Source: Candidatus Defluviibacillus avedoerensis
GTDB taxonomy: Bacteria; Pseudomonadota; Gammaproteobacteria; Burkholderiales; Burkholderiaceae_C
Reading direction: 5' to 3'
Assembly: GCA_016703665.1 (NCBI GenBank)
Contig: JADJBS010000004.1
Span: forward strand, 62,001 to 126,000
DNA length: 64,000 bases
Shown: positions 9,811 through 19,071 of the stretch, in pieces
Numbering within the stretch: position 1 is the stretch's first letter
Layout of the letters: every line of letters starts with the position of its first letter
Program-made: the position numbers and the translations under genes
The notes under the pieces: generated by a model
The model's input: only the letters and a program-made list of their open reading frames with translations
Told to the model about the DNA's origin: nothing
Database searches by the model: none

Positions 9811-10893
9811 TTAATTCCAGATATTCCACGGCGAATGCATCCAAACGCCGACGATAAGTAGCCACACCAGTGTGACCGGGATAAAAATCTTCCAACCCAA
9901 ACGCATGATCTGGTCATAACGGAAGCGTGGGAATGTGGCGCGAATCCAGATAAACATGGACACCACAACAAAAGTCTTGATACCCAGCCAGATCCAGCCT
10001 GGAATCCAGTTGAACAACACACTGTCAATCGGTGACATCCAACCACCCAGGAACATCAGTGCTGCCAGGATGGAAACCAGCCACATGGCGGCATATTCTG
10101 CCAAGAAGAAGATAGCAAAGCCCATACCTGAGTATTCGACCATGTGACCGGCCACAATTTCGGCCTCACCTTCCACCACGTCAAACGGATGACGGTTGGT
10201 TTCGGCCACACCGGAAATCAAATACACCATAAAGACCGGAAGCAGTGGCATCCAGTTCAACGACAGGAAATTCAGACCCATGTTGGCAGCCATACCCTTG
10301 CCCTGTGCTTCGACAATGTCGGTCAGATTCATACTGCCGGAGACCATCAAAACAATCAAGAAGCAAAAGCCCATTGCAATCTCGTAGCTGACCATTTGTG
10401 CAGATGCACGCAACGCGCCCAAGAAAGCGTATTTGGAATTAGATGCCCACCCCGCAATGATCACACCATAAACCTCAATGGAAGTGATGGCCATGATTAG
10501 CATCAACCCAGCATTCACGTTTGTCAAGGCGACATCTGGGCCAAAAGGAATCACGACCCAAGCAGCCAGCGCTGGCATGATTGCCATCACAGGTCCTAAA
10601 CGGAACAAACCAGAGCTTGACGCCGTTGGATTGATCAACTCTTTGGTCAACAACTTCAACGCGTCAGCGATAGGCTGCAACAGTCCCATAGGTCCTACGC
10701 GGTTAGGACCATGGCGGACCTGCATAAACCCAAGAAGTTTCCGCTCCCACAGCGTGAGGTAGGCAACTGCCCCCATCAGCGGTGCGAGCACGAGGACAAT
10801 TTTCAGCAGGATCCACAAAACTGGCCAAGCCATAGCGACCCACCAGCTTCCAGGCAACAAACCTGCACCAAAGTTATACAACGCATCGATCAT
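9811..10893 (-). CDS. nuoH: NADH-quinone oxidoreductase subunit H
   Basis: 360 residues with eight or more predicted helices. Family motifs are visible: ERKLLGFMQVRHGPNRVGP in the first loop and the acidic E-chamber loop with ETNRHPFDVVEGEAEIVAG. NuoH forms most of the quinone chamber and links quinone reduction to proton pumping. The ATG at 10893 overlaps the nuoG stop by 4 bases. Confidence 0.97.
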   Translation of the reverse strand: MIDALYNFGAGLLPGSWWVAMAWPVLWILLKIVLVLAPLMGAVAYLTLWERKLLGFMQVRHGPNRVGPMGLLQPIADALKLLTKELINPTASSSGLFRLGPVMAIMPALAAWVVIPFGPDVALTNVNAGLMLIMAITSIEVYGVIIAGWASNSKYAFLGALRASAQMVSYEIAMGFCFLIVLMVSGSMNLTDIVEAQGKGMAANMGLNFLSLNWMPLLPVFMVYLISGVAETNRHPFDVVEGEAEIVAGHMVEYSGMGFAIFFLAEYAAMWLVSILAALMFLGGWMSPIDSVLFNWIPGWIWLGIKTFVVVSMFIWIRATFPRFRYDQIMRLGWKIFIPVTLVWLLIVGVWMHSPWNIWN

Positions 10894-13022
10894 GCGATCT
10901 CTCCTGCGCGCACAGCACGCGCATCGGCCGTCAATTGCAGCGATGGTGATCGTCGAACCAGACCATCCATTTTGTAGATGCCAGCGGTAACTGGCATATG
11001 GTCGATCTGGTTCAGATTGATCGGGCCGTGGGTGACATTGCTCAAGCGATTTGCATTGATGCGTCCACCCAGCACACCTTCCAATTTGGCAAGCTCATCT
11101 TGCGACGATTCAGCCTCGAAACCAGGCAAGCCGAGCATCGTGCCCAGAACACGAAGAACCTTCCAACCTGGACGTGTCTCGCCCAGTGGCTTAACAACGG
11201 CATGAAAACTTTGTACCAAACCTTCGGCGTTGGCAAAAGACCCAGATGTCTCGGTGAAAGGTGCAATGGGCAAGAGCACATCACTGAATGCCATATTGGT
11301 TTTGAACGGGCTCAGTGTCACGCACATCTGTGCTTTCGCCAGCCCTGCAACTGCAGCCTGTCGGGCAGCGCTGTCATGTTCGGGTTCGGTATTGAATACG
11401 ATCGCCGCCTTGACCTCACCAGCCAGAATTGCTTGCGCATTCTTGCCATTGCCTTTTGGCTGGGCGCCAACCAACATGGCACCGACCGTATTTGCTGCTT
11501 CAGTCAAGTAGCCAACAGAAGCTCCTGTTTCTGCGCCAATCCAGTTCGCCAACGCCAACAAGCTTGAAGCGCTAGCGTGGTGAGCAGCAGCATTCCCGAG
11601 CATAACTGCTTTGCGTTCACCGCTCAACAATGAGGCGGCAATGCGCTCTGCGGCTGGGTCTAAACCATTCGTTGGCGCGACGCCGTCCGGCAGATTGACA
11701 GCCTTTTGTGCAGAAATTGCGCGAACCACATCGGCCAGAACGTTCGCCCACGACGCGGCAGGAGCAGCGAACAGATTCGCCACTGGCATCGCCCAATCTT
11801 GCTGAGCCGCGTTGATCACATTGACCTGAGCACCGCGACGGACTGCTTGACGGATGCGCTGTGCGAACAACGGATGATCTTTGCGCAGGCTGGAACCAAC
11901 AACCAACACACGCTGAAGATTAGACAGCGACGCAATGCTTGCCCCTAACCAGCGAACACCTTCGGCCTTGCCAAATTCAGCGTGGCGCAAACGGTAATCA
12001 ATGTTGTCGCTGCCCAAACCACGAACCAGTTTGGTCAGCAGACTCATTTCTTCCAGAGTGCTGTGAGGACTCACTAACGCACCGATGCTCTGGGCACCAT
12101 GGTCAGCCTTAATCTGCTTCAGACCATTGGCAACGTATTCCAGCGCTGTTTGCCAGTCCACGGTCTTCCACTGACCATCTTGCTTGAGCATGGGTGCTGT
12201 CAATCGATCATCGCTGGCCAAGGCTTCGTAAGAGAAACGGTCGCGGTCAGCAATCCAGCACTCGTTCACAGCGTCGTTTTCGAACGGGACAACACGCATA
12301 ACTTTGTTCGCCTTGACTTGCACGATAAGGTTTGCACCTGTCGAATCGTGAGGGCTAACCGACTTGCGACGACCCAACTCCCAGGTACGCGCGCTGTACC
12401 GGAAAGGTTTACTCGTCAACGCCCCCACGGGGCAAATATCAATCATGTTGCCTGACAACTCTGAGTCAACCGAAGCATCCACAAAGGTCTCGATCTCAGA
12501 GTGCTCGCCGCGGTTGCTCATACCCAGTTCCATCACGCCGGCCACTTCCTGACCAAAACGGACGCACCGGGTGCACTGAATGCACCGGCTCATTTCATTC
12601 ATGCTGATCAGTGGGCCGACATCCTTGCCTGAGACAACCCGCTTTTCTTCTTCGTAACGGGAGGTTCCGCCACCGTACCCAACAGCCAAATCCTGCAATT
12701 GGCATTCGCCACCCTGGTCGCAAATAGGACAATCCAGCGGGTGATTAATCAGCAGGAACTCCATCACCGATTGCTGGGCCTTGATGGCCTTTTCGGTTTT
12801 GGTACGAACAACCATGCCATTCGTGACAGGCGTTGCACAAGCGGGCATGGGCTTAGGCATCTTCTCGATGTCAACCAAGCACATGCGGCAGTTGGCCGCG
12901 ATGGACAGTTTCTTGTGGTAACAGAAATGTGGAATGTAAGTGCCTGCCTTCTCGGCCGCATGCATGACCATGCTGCCTTCGACAATTTCCACCTTCTGAC
13001 CGTCTAACTCGATTTCAACCAT
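10890..13022 (-). CDS. nuoG: NADH-quinone oxidoreductase subunit G
   Basis: 710 residues. The N-terminal [2Fe-2S] ferredoxin domain has Cys34, 45, 48 and 62. The His-Cys3 cluster follows (His94, Cys98, Cys101, Cys107), then a [4Fe-4S] site at Cys147, 150, 153 and 197. The rest is a molybdopterin-oxidoreductase-like domain, which in complex I binds no molybdenum. The extra N7-type cysteines of E. coli-type NuoG are not obvious. Electron wire of the peripheral arm between NuoF and NuoI. Overlaps nuoH by 4 bases. Confidence 0.96.
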   Translation of the reverse strand: MVEIELDGQKVEIVEGSMVMHAAEKAGTYIPHFCYHKKLSIAANCRMCLVDIEKMPKPMPACATPVTNGMVVRTKTEKAIKAQQSVMEFLLINHPLDCPICDQGGECQLQDLAVGYGGGTSRYEEEKRVVSGKDVGPLISMNEMSRCIQCTRCVRFGQEVAGVMELGMSNRGEHSEIETFVDASVDSELSGNMIDICPVGALTSKPFRYSARTWELGRRKSVSPHDSTGANLIVQVKANKVMRVVPFENDAVNECWIADRDRFSYEALASDDRLTAPMLKQDGQWKTVDWQTALEYVANGLKQIKADHGAQSIGALVSPHSTLEEMSLLTKLVRGLGSDNIDYRLRHAEFGKAEGVRWLGASIASLSNLQRVLVVGSSLRKDHPLFAQRIRQAVRRGAQVNVINAAQQDWAMPVANLFAAPAASWANVLADVVRAISAQKAVNLPDGVAPTNGLDPAAERIAASLLSGERKAVMLGNAAAHHASASSLLALANWIGAETGASVGYLTEAANTVGAMLVGAQPKGNGKNAQAILAGEVKAAIVFNTEPEHDSAARQAAVAGLAKAQMCVTLSPFKTNMAFSDVLLPIAPFTETSGSFANAEGLVQSFHAVVKPLGETRPGWKVLRVLGTMLGLPGFEAESSQDELAKLEGVLGGRINANRLSNVTHGPINLNQIDHMPVTAGIYKMDGLVRRSPSLQLTADARAVRAGEIA

Positions 13023-13037
13023 GACAGACAGCTCTGG

Positions 13038-14390
13038 TTATTGTGGCGCAGAGACCGGGCAGGTCTTGTGCTCAACGTGGTATTCAAACTCGTGCCTGAA
13101 GTGCTTGAGCATGGCACGCACTGGCATGGCCGCTGCATCCCCCAAAGCACAAATCGTGCGACCCATGATGTTTTCAGACACCGTGTTCAGCAAATCCATG
13201 TCTGTGGTCTTCCCATCACCTGTCGCAACGCGATCGACCATGCGCGACAACCACCCAGTACCTTCACGGCAAGGTGTGCATTGGCCACATGACTCGTGCA
13301 TATAGAAATAGGACAGGCGCTGAAGACTTTCCACCATGCACCGGCTATCGTCCATCACAATCACAGCACCTGAACCCAGCATCGAACCAGCCTTGGCGAT
13401 GCTGTCGTAGTCCATCGTGCATTCCATGATGATGCTGGCAGGCAATACCGGCGAGGATGAACCACCGGGGATCACTGCTTTCAACTGACGGCCTTTTCGC
13501 ACGCCACCGGCCAGTTCCAACAACTTTGAAAACGGTGTCCCCATAGGGATTTCGTAGTTGCCTGGGCGCTCAACATCACCGCTTACCGAGAAAATCTTGG
13601 TGCCGCCATTGTTGGGCTTGCCGCAAGCGAGGTAAGCCGGCCCCCCATTGCGGATGATCCACGGCACAGCGCCAAATGTTTCAGTATTGTTGATAGTAGT
13701 TGGCTTGCCGTAAAGACCAAAGCTCGCAGGGAATGGGGGTTTGAAGCGGGGCTGCCCCTTCTTGCCTTCCAGCGATTCGAGCAGAGCGGTTTCTTCGCCG
13801 CAGATATAGGCACCAAACCCGTGAGCTGCATGCAACTGAAAGCTGTAGTTGCTTCCCATGATGTTACTGCCTAGGAAACCGGCGGCACGGGCTTCCTCAA
13901 GCGCCACTTCAAAACGGTCGTAAACCTGAAAAATCTCGCCATGGATGTAGTTGTAGCCTACGCTGATACCCATCGCATAGGCAGCAATTGCCATGCCTTC
14001 TATGACAATGTGCGGGTTGAACATCAAGATGTCACGGTCTTTGCAAGTACCGGGTTCACCTTCGTCCGAATTGCAGACCAGATATTTTTGCCCTGGGAAC
14101 TGACGGGGCATGAAGCTCCACTTCAGGCCCGTCGGAAAGCCTGCACCGCCTCGACCGCGCAAACCAGAATCCTTGACGATGGCAATGACTTGGTCTTGGC
14201 TAAGGCCTTCGCCACCATCTTTGCCCAAAATCTTGCGCAACGCTTGGTAGCCTCCACGAGCCTCGTACTCCTTCAAACTCCAGTTGCTGCCATTCAGGTC
14301 TTTATAAATTTGGGGTTCGATATGGCGGTCGTGAAAACATGTTTCCACACCTGTAGAGGCATACTGGGCCAGTATCTGATTGGAATCCAT
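13038..14390 (-). CDS. nuoF: NADH-quinone oxidoreductase subunit F (NADH- and FMN-binding)
   Basis: 450 residues. The FMN/NADH glycine-rich loop GRGGAGFPTG is at residues 79-88. The N3 [4Fe-4S] cluster ligands are Cys368, Cys371, Cys374 (ESCGQCTPC) and Cys414. This is the entry point for electrons from NADH. Its ATG shares bases with the nuoE stop (TAATG arrangement at 14388-14392), implying coupled synthesis of the E/F pair. Length and motifs are complete. Confidence 0.97.
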   Translation of the reverse strand: MDSNQILAQYASTGVETCFHDRHIEPQIYKDLNGSNWSLKEYEARGGYQALRKILGKDGGEGLSQDQVIAIVKDSGLRGRGGAGFPTGLKWSFMPRQFPGQKYLVCNSDEGEPGTCKDRDILMFNPHIVIEGMAIAAYAMGISVGYNYIHGEIFQVYDRFEVALEEARAAGFLGSNIMGSNYSFQLHAAHGFGAYICGEETALLESLEGKKGQPRFKPPFPASFGLYGKPTTINNTETFGAVPWIIRNGGPAYLACGKPNNGGTKIFSVSGDVERPGNYEIPMGTPFSKLLELAGGVRKGRQLKAVIPGGSSSPVLPASIIMECTMDYDSIAKAGSMLGSGAVIVMDDSRCMVESLQRLSYFYMHESCGQCTPCREGTGWLSRMVDRVATGDGKTTDMDLLNTVSENIMGRTICALGDAAAMPVRAMLKHFRHEFEYHVEHKTCPVSAPQ

Positions 14391-14884
14391 TACTTGCCCC
14401 CCCGCAAACCGTCGATCAACTGATCCAGTTTTTCATTGCTCATAAAGCTGCACATTGAGCGGTCATTCACCAGCAAGACGGGGGAGTCTGCGCATGCACC
14501 CAAACACTCAGAAGGTTGCACCGTGAATTTGCCGTCTTTGGTCGTACCGCCGGGCGCCACGCCCAACTTGTGGCAGACATAGTCGAGTGCCTTTTGACCG
14601 TCACGCAACTGGCACGGCAGATTAGTACAGACATTGATCTTGAACTTGCCAACCGGTTTCTGGTTGTACATGTTGTAGAAGCTTGTGACCTCGTGCACAG
14701 CCATAGGAGCCATACCAAGATACTCAGCAACTTCGCGTTCGCTCTCGGCGCTCACGTAACCTACTTCTTGCTGAACAATGGCAAGGCAAGCCATCACGGC
14801 AGATTGAGCCTGCTCATGAGGGTATTTGGCCACTTCTTTGGCGAACCTCGCCACTGCCGTAGACGGCAACTTCGCTGTGCTCAT
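14390..14884 (-). CDS. nuoE: NADH-quinone oxidoreductase subunit E
   Basis: 164-residue thioredoxin-like [2Fe-2S] subunit (cluster N1a). The four ligands are Cys86 and Cys91 (CTNLPC) and Cys127 and Cys131 (CLGAC). The helical N-terminal domain includes EVGYVSAES, as in other NuoE proteins. The ATG at 14884 overlaps the nuoD stop by 4 bases, and its own stop overlaps the nuoF start. Confidence 0.97.
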   Translation of the reverse strand: MSTAKLPSTAVARFAKEVAKYPHEQAQSAVMACLAIVQQEVGYVSAESEREVAEYLGMAPMAVHEVTSFYNMYNQKPVGKFKINVCTNLPCQLRDGQKALDYVCHKLGVAPGGTTKDGKFTVQPSECLGACADSPVLLVNDRSMCSFMSNEKLDQLIDGLRGGK

Positions 14885-16134
14885 CGGTCAATTTCCCCAA
14901 ACACAATGTCCATGGTACCGATGATCGCAACCGCGTCGGCCAACATGTGGCCCCGGGCCATTTCATCCAAAGTAGACAAGTGCACAAACCCTGGTGGACG
15001 AATCTTCATGCGGTACGGCTTGTTCGCACCATCGCTCACCAGATAAATACCAAACTCTCCCTTCGGATGCTCTACTGCCGCATAGGCTTCGCCTTCTGGG
15101 ACGTGGAACCCTTCGGTGAAAAGCTTAAAATGGTGGATCAATTCTTCCATGTTGGTCTTCATGCTTTCACGCGATGAAGGTGCAACTTTATGGTTGTCCG
15201 TGATAACAGGACCTGGGTTGGCACGCAACCAGTCAATGCATTGTTTGATGATCCGATTCGACTCTCGCATCTCCTGCATGCGAACCAGGTAGCGGTCGTA
15301 ACTGTCGCCCGTCTTGCCTACGGGCACGTCGAAATCGACCTTCTCGTACACATCGTAGGGCTGCTTCTTTCGCAAATCCCAGGCAATGCCAGAGCCACGC
15401 AACATTGGCCCCGTCATCCCCAGGTTCAATGCGCGCTCTGGTGGCACAACACCAATGCCGACAGTGCGTTGCTTCCAAATACGATTGTCTGTCAACAGGG
15501 TTTCGTATTCATCCACCAAACCCGGAAAACGGCGGGTGAAGTCTTCAATGAAATCCAGCAAGGAACCCTGCCGATTTTCATTCAGTTTAGCCATTGCCTT
15601 CGCGTTGCGAATTTTGCTGACACGATACTGAGGCATTTGATCCGGCAAATCCCGGTACACACCGCCCGGGCGGAAATACGCCGCATGCATGCGCGCGCCG
15701 CTGACGGCTTCGTACATGTCGAAAAGGTCTTCGCGTTCACGGAATGTGTAGATCAGAATCGTTGAACTACCGCAGTCGTTGCCGTGCGAGCCCAACCACA
15801 TAAGATGGTTCAACAACCGGGTGATTTCAGAGAACATCACACGGATATACTGCGCGCGAATCGGCACTTCAATGCCCAGCATTTTCTCAATCGCCAAGCA
15901 ATAAGCGTGCTCATTGCACATCATGGACACATAGTCGAGCCGATCCATGTAGGGCAAGGACTGGATGTAGGTTTTTGTCTCGGCCAGCTTTTCGGTGGCA
16001 CGGTGCAGCAACCCAATGTGGGGGTCAGCTCGCTGCACCACTTCGCCGTCCAGCTCCAGTACAAGGCGCAAAACGCCGTGCGCCGCTGGGTGTTGCGGTC
16101 CGAAGTTCAGGGTGTAATTCTTGATTTCAGCCAT
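14881..16134 (-). CDS. nuoD: NADH-quinone oxidoreductase subunit D
   Basis: 417 residues. The N-terminus NFGPQHPAAHGVLRLVLELDGE is the quinone-site beta hairpin of the family, with His and Tyr (YIQSLPYMDRLDYVSMM) contacting the quinone headgroup. NuoC and NuoD are separate proteins here, not fused as in enterobacteria. Located in the connecting module; 25 bases after nuoC. Confidence 0.97.
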   Translation of the reverse strand: MAEIKNYTLNFGPQHPAAHGVLRLVLELDGEVVQRADPHIGLLHRATEKLAETKTYIQSLPYMDRLDYVSMMCNEHAYCLAIEKMLGIEVPIRAQYIRVMFSEITRLLNHLMWLGSHGNDCGSSTILIYTFREREDLFDMYEAVSGARMHAAYFRPGGVYRDLPDQMPQYRVSKIRNAKAMAKLNENRQGSLLDFIEDFTRRFPGLVDEYETLLTDNRIWKQRTVGIGVVPPERALNLGMTGPMLRGSGIAWDLRKKQPYDVYEKVDFDVPVGKTGDSYDRYLVRMQEMRESNRIIKQCIDWLRANPGPVITDNHKVAPSSRESMKTNMEELIHHFKLFTEGFHVPEGEAYAAVEHPKGEFGIYLVSDGANKPYRMKIRPPGFVHLSTLDEMARGHMLADAVAIIGTMDIVFGEIDR

Positions 16135-16159
16135 GATTGATCACACGAAGCGAAGCGCC

Positions 16160-16771
16160 TCAGTGCTTGAGCCCTCCGTAATTGTCTTCACGGATGATGC
16201 GAGGCGTATTTTCGCGCAATTCGATGCTCACAGGCTCATACACCACGCGACGCAACTCGGGGTCGTAACGCATTTCGACATGGCCCGTCATCGGGAAGTC
16301 TTTGCGGAACGGGTGACCAATGAAGCCGTAGTCAGTCAAGATACGACGCAGATCAGAATGGCCTTCAAACACAATACCAAACAGATCAAACGCTTCACGC
16401 TCAAACCAGTTGGCTGAATTCCAGATATTGCTGACAGAGTCCACCAAGGGGAGATCATCGTCCGGACACAATACCTTGACACGTACGCGCTGATTCAGGC
16501 TAACGGACAACAAATGCGAAACCACGCCAAAACGTGGGCCACCAGTGCCAGCGTCACGGTAAGTTGAATAGTCAAGTCCGCACAGGTCTATCAACTGTTC
16601 AAACTTGCAACTAGGCGCGTCATAGAGCGTCTGCATGGCTGCCAGGTAATCCTTGGCACGGACGTTCAGTGTCACCTCCCCCATCGCAACAGTGATGGAC
16701 TGCGCCTTATCACCCAGTGCAGACTGGATAACCGCTTTCAGGTCTTCGGGATGAATTCCAATATCTGCCAT
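16160..16771 (-). CDS. nuoC: NADH-quinone oxidoreductase subunit C
   Basis: 203 residues from the ATG at 16771 (MADIGIHPEDLK). An in-frame ATG at 16807 would add 12 residues but would start inside nuoB. Family motifs include FEQLIDLCGLDY and the C-terminal FDLFGIVFEGHSDLRRILTDYGF-type stretch, ending in PFRKDFP. Structural subunit that docks with NuoD. Located 10 bases after nuoB. Confidence 0.95.
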   Translation of the reverse strand: MADIGIHPEDLKAVIQSALGDKAQSITVAMGEVTLNVRAKDYLAAMQTLYDAPSCKFEQLIDLCGLDYSTYRDAGTGGPRFGVVSHLLSVSLNQRVRVKVLCPDDDLPLVDSVSNIWNSANWFEREAFDLFGIVFEGHSDLRRILTDYGFIGHPFRKDFPMTGHVEMRYDPELRRVVYEPVSIELRENTPRIIREDNYGGLKH

Positions 16772-16781
16772 GTGCGTTACC

Positions 16782-17261
16782 TCAGACCCGTGCAATGGTG
16801 TGTTCACGGCGAATCTTCTGCTGAAGCTGAATGATGCCGTAGATCAAAGCTTCAGCAGTCGGCGGGCAACCGGGGACATAAACATCAACTGGAACCACAC
16901 GGTCACAGCCGCGAACCACAGAATAGCTATAGTGGTAATACCCACCACCATTGGCGCAAGACCCCATAGACAGCACCCAACGCGGCTCACTCATTTGGTC
17001 ATACACCTTGCGAAGTGCAGGCGCCATCTTGTTGCAGAGCGTGCCTGCAACAATCATCAAATCCGACTGACGTGGACTGGCACGAAAAACCTCTGCGCCA
17101 AAACGGGCCAAATCGTACCTGGCTGTGGCAGAGTGCATCATTTCGACCGCGCAGCAAGCCAAGCCAAAAGTCATTGGCCAGACAGAGCCGGTTTTGGCCC
17201 AATTCACCACAGAGTCGTATGTCGTGGTGACAAAGCCTTGTTTCAGGACGCCTTCAATCAT
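16782..17261 (-). CDS. nuoB: NADH-quinone oxidoreductase subunit B
   Basis: 159 residues from the ATG at 17261 (MIEGVLKQGF). The longer frame to 17312 would begin inside nuoA and is not family-like. N2 [4Fe-4S] ligands are all present: adjacent Cys36-Cys37 (GLACCAVEMM), Cys102 and Cys132 (VPGCPP). N2 hands electrons to quinone. A gap of only 4 bases separates it from the nuoA stop. Confidence 0.96.
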   Translation of the reverse strand: MIEGVLKQGFVTTTYDSVVNWAKTGSVWPMTFGLACCAVEMMHSATARYDLARFGAEVFRASPRQSDLMIVAGTLCNKMAPALRKVYDQMSEPRWVLSMGSCANGGGYYHYSYSVVRGCDRVVPVDVYVPGCPPTAEALIYGIIQLQQKIRREHTIARV

Positions 17262-17265
17262 TGCA

Positions 17266-17625
17266 TTACTCCCAATCCAGAGCGCCTTTTTTCCACATGT
17301 AGACAAAGCCAATTGTCAGTACAACCACGAACTCCAAGCCAAACAGGAAGCCCGTCATGCCGATGTCCTTCAATGCAAGCGCCCAGGGAAAAAGCAAGGC
17401 GGTTTCTAGGTCAAACAAGATGAAAAGAATGGCAACCAAGTAGTAACGCACGTCAAACTTCATGCGCGCATCTTCAAATGCCTCAAAACCGCATTCGTAG
17501 GGTGAATTCTTGGCTGCATCAGGCCGGTTTGGGCCCAGCAAGTAGCCCAAGGCTTGCGGCAATATGCCAATTGCAACGCCAACCAAGATGAACAATAAGA
17601 CGGGAAGGTATTGATCGATGCTCAT
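17266..17625 (-). CDS. nuoA: NADH-quinone oxidoreductase subunit A
   Basis: 119 residues with three membrane helices. The conserved loop YECGFEAFEDARMKFDVRYYLVAILFILFD-type region follows the first helix (Cys and acidic residues near the quinone cavity). First gene of the complex I operon on the minus strand. The preceding 80 bases up to the tRNA-Leu gene contain no promoter that I would call with confidence, so read-through from upstream genes is possible. Confidence 0.96.
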   Translation of the reverse strand: MSIDQYLPVLLFILVGVAIGILPQALGYLLGPNRPDAAKNSPYECGFEAFEDARMKFDVRYYLVAILFILFDLETALLFPWALALKDIGMTGFLFGLEFVVVLTIGFVYMWKKGALDWE

Positions 17626-17706
17626 CTTGTATCTCTTTGTACTTTTAGCAAGTCAATCTAGCACTCAAAGTGCATCGGTTACCCCGCTACACTTTGCTTC
17701 AAAATT

Positions 17707-17791
17707 TGGTGCCGTCGGCGAGACTCGAACTCGCACAGCTTTCGCCACTACCCCCTCAAGATAGCGTGTCTACCAATTTCACCACGACGGC
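17707..17791 (-). tRNA. tRNA-Leu, anticodon GAG
   Basis: 85-base class II tRNA. Acceptor arm GCCGUCG (17785-17791) pairs with CGACGGC, followed by A73 and an encoded CCA (17707-17709). The D arm region reads GGTGAAATTGGTAGACACG. The anticodon stem CTATC/GGTAG (one U-G pair) holds the loop TTGAGGG, giving GAG. There is a short variable arm, and the T arm has GTTCGAGTC. Lies between secG and nuoA on the same strand. Confidence 0.95.
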
Positions 17792-17918
17792 CATTGTTTC
17801 TGTCTAAATTGCCTGAGGCATTGCAGTTTATTGCTATTCCAGACAGCTTAAGAGTTTACCCGGAAATAGCCCTCATTTTGACTAGAAGGGGACTTGTTTT
17901 CGGGATAAGTGCTGCTAC

Positions 17919-18287
17919 CTATTTGCCCGGAATTTGAGCAGCGCCGGATGCGACCGGTGCAGGCACATCAACCACCTTTTCTGCGCCTGCTGGTAATGCA
18001 GGCACACCGACGGCAGCGTTTTCAAGCACGCTGCCGGTGCTCGTAGGACGCGCCGAACCAAAGTAAGCCAATGCCAAGGTGCTGGCAAAAAAGACAGCGG
18101 CAAGAACCGCCGTCGTCCGAGACAGAAAATTCGCACTACCACTGGCACCAAACAGACTTCCAGAGCCGCCACTGCCAAAAGCAGCCCCCATGTCGGCCCC
18201 CTTGCCGTGCTGCACCAAAATCAAACCGATCATCCCCAGCGCTGACAGCATTTGCAGCGCCAGCAGAATTGTCAACACGATTCCCAT
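17919..18287 (-). CDS. secG: Protein translocase subunit SecG
   Basis: 122 residues with two membrane helices flanking the hallmark cytoplasmic loop LVQHGKGADMGAAFG. A longer than minimal Ala/Pro/Val-rich C-terminal tail is common in Betaproteobacteria. SecG assists SecYE/SecA in protein export. Located downstream of tpiA (gap 37 bases) and upstream of tRNA-Leu, a conserved order. Confidence 0.95.
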   Translation of the reverse strand: MGIVLTILLALQMLSALGMIGLILVQHGKGADMGAAFGSGGSGSLFGASGSANFLSRTTAVLAAVFFASTLALAYFGSARPTSTGSVLENAAVGVPALPAGAEKVVDVPAPVASGAAQIPGK

Positions 18288-18324
18288 TCAATACTCCTAA
18301 ATTTATAGCTAACTTTGAGGCTAA

Positions 18325-19071
18325 TTAAGCCGCAGCTCTAATAATGGTCAAGAAATCTGGCGCCTTGAGCGCCGCACCGCCGATCAGGCCGCCGTCAATA
18401 TCGGGCTGAGCCAACAACTCTTTGGCATTGGCCGCATTCATGCTGCCGCCGTACAAAATCTTGATACGGTCTGCTTTGTCTGTCGCTGCTTTGAGTTGCG
18501 CACGCAACACTGCATGCACAGCTTGGGCTTGCTCAGGAGACGCCGTCTTACCTGTGCCAATCGCCCAGACAGGTTCGTAGGCGACCACAATTTCACTGAT
18601 GCAATGACCGTTCGTGTGAATCACCGCAGCCAATTGCCGTTTGACCACTACCTCGGTCTGACCCGCTTCGCGTTCGGCCAGCGTCTCGCCAATGCAAACC
18701 ACGGGCGTGATGCCGTTGGCCAATGCCGCCTTGGCCTTATTGGCGACGACTTCATCTGTCTCGCCATGGTATTGGCGGCGCTCTGAGTGGCCCACCAATG
18801 CATAGCGCACGCCAAATTCTTTCAGCATCGTCGCTGACATTTCACCGGTGAAGGCGCCGCTGGCCTGTGCTGAGACATCCTGGCTACCCAGGTCAATGCC
18901 TGTTCCTGCACACAGCGTCTGAACCTGTGCCAGATAGGGCGCTGGTACGCATACCGCCACATCGCAAGTCAAGCTGGCAGGCAAACCTGCAACCACGGCC
19001 TTCACAAGGGTCTCGTTGGCAGCCAGGCTGCCGTTCATCTTCCAGTTACCTGCAATCAACTTCTTTTTCAT
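18325..19071 (-). CDS. tpiA: Triosephosphate isomerase
   Basis: 248 residues from the ATG at 19071 (MKKKLIAGNWKMN); four more in-frame codons upstream to 19083 would overlap the preceding gene further. Catalytic residues are all visible: Lys11 (NWKMN), His95 (GHSERR) and Glu166 (AYEPVWAIGTG), with phosphate loop LLAQPDIDGGLIGGAAL near the C-terminus. Interconverts dihydroxyacetone phosphate and glyceraldehyde 3-phosphate. The start overlaps the oxidoreductase stop as ATGA. Confidence 0.97.
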   Translation of the reverse strand: MKKKLIAGNWKMNGSLAANETLVKAVVAGLPASLTCDVAVCVPAPYLAQVQTLCAGTGIDLGSQDVSAQASGAFTGEMSATMLKEFGVRYALVGHSERRQYHGETDEVVANKAKAALANGITPVVCIGETLAEREAGQTEVVVKRQLAAVIHTNGHCISEIVVAYEPVWAIGTGKTASPEQAQAVHAVLRAQLKAATDKADRIKILYGGSMNAANAKELLAQPDIDGGLIGGAALKAPDFLTIIRAAA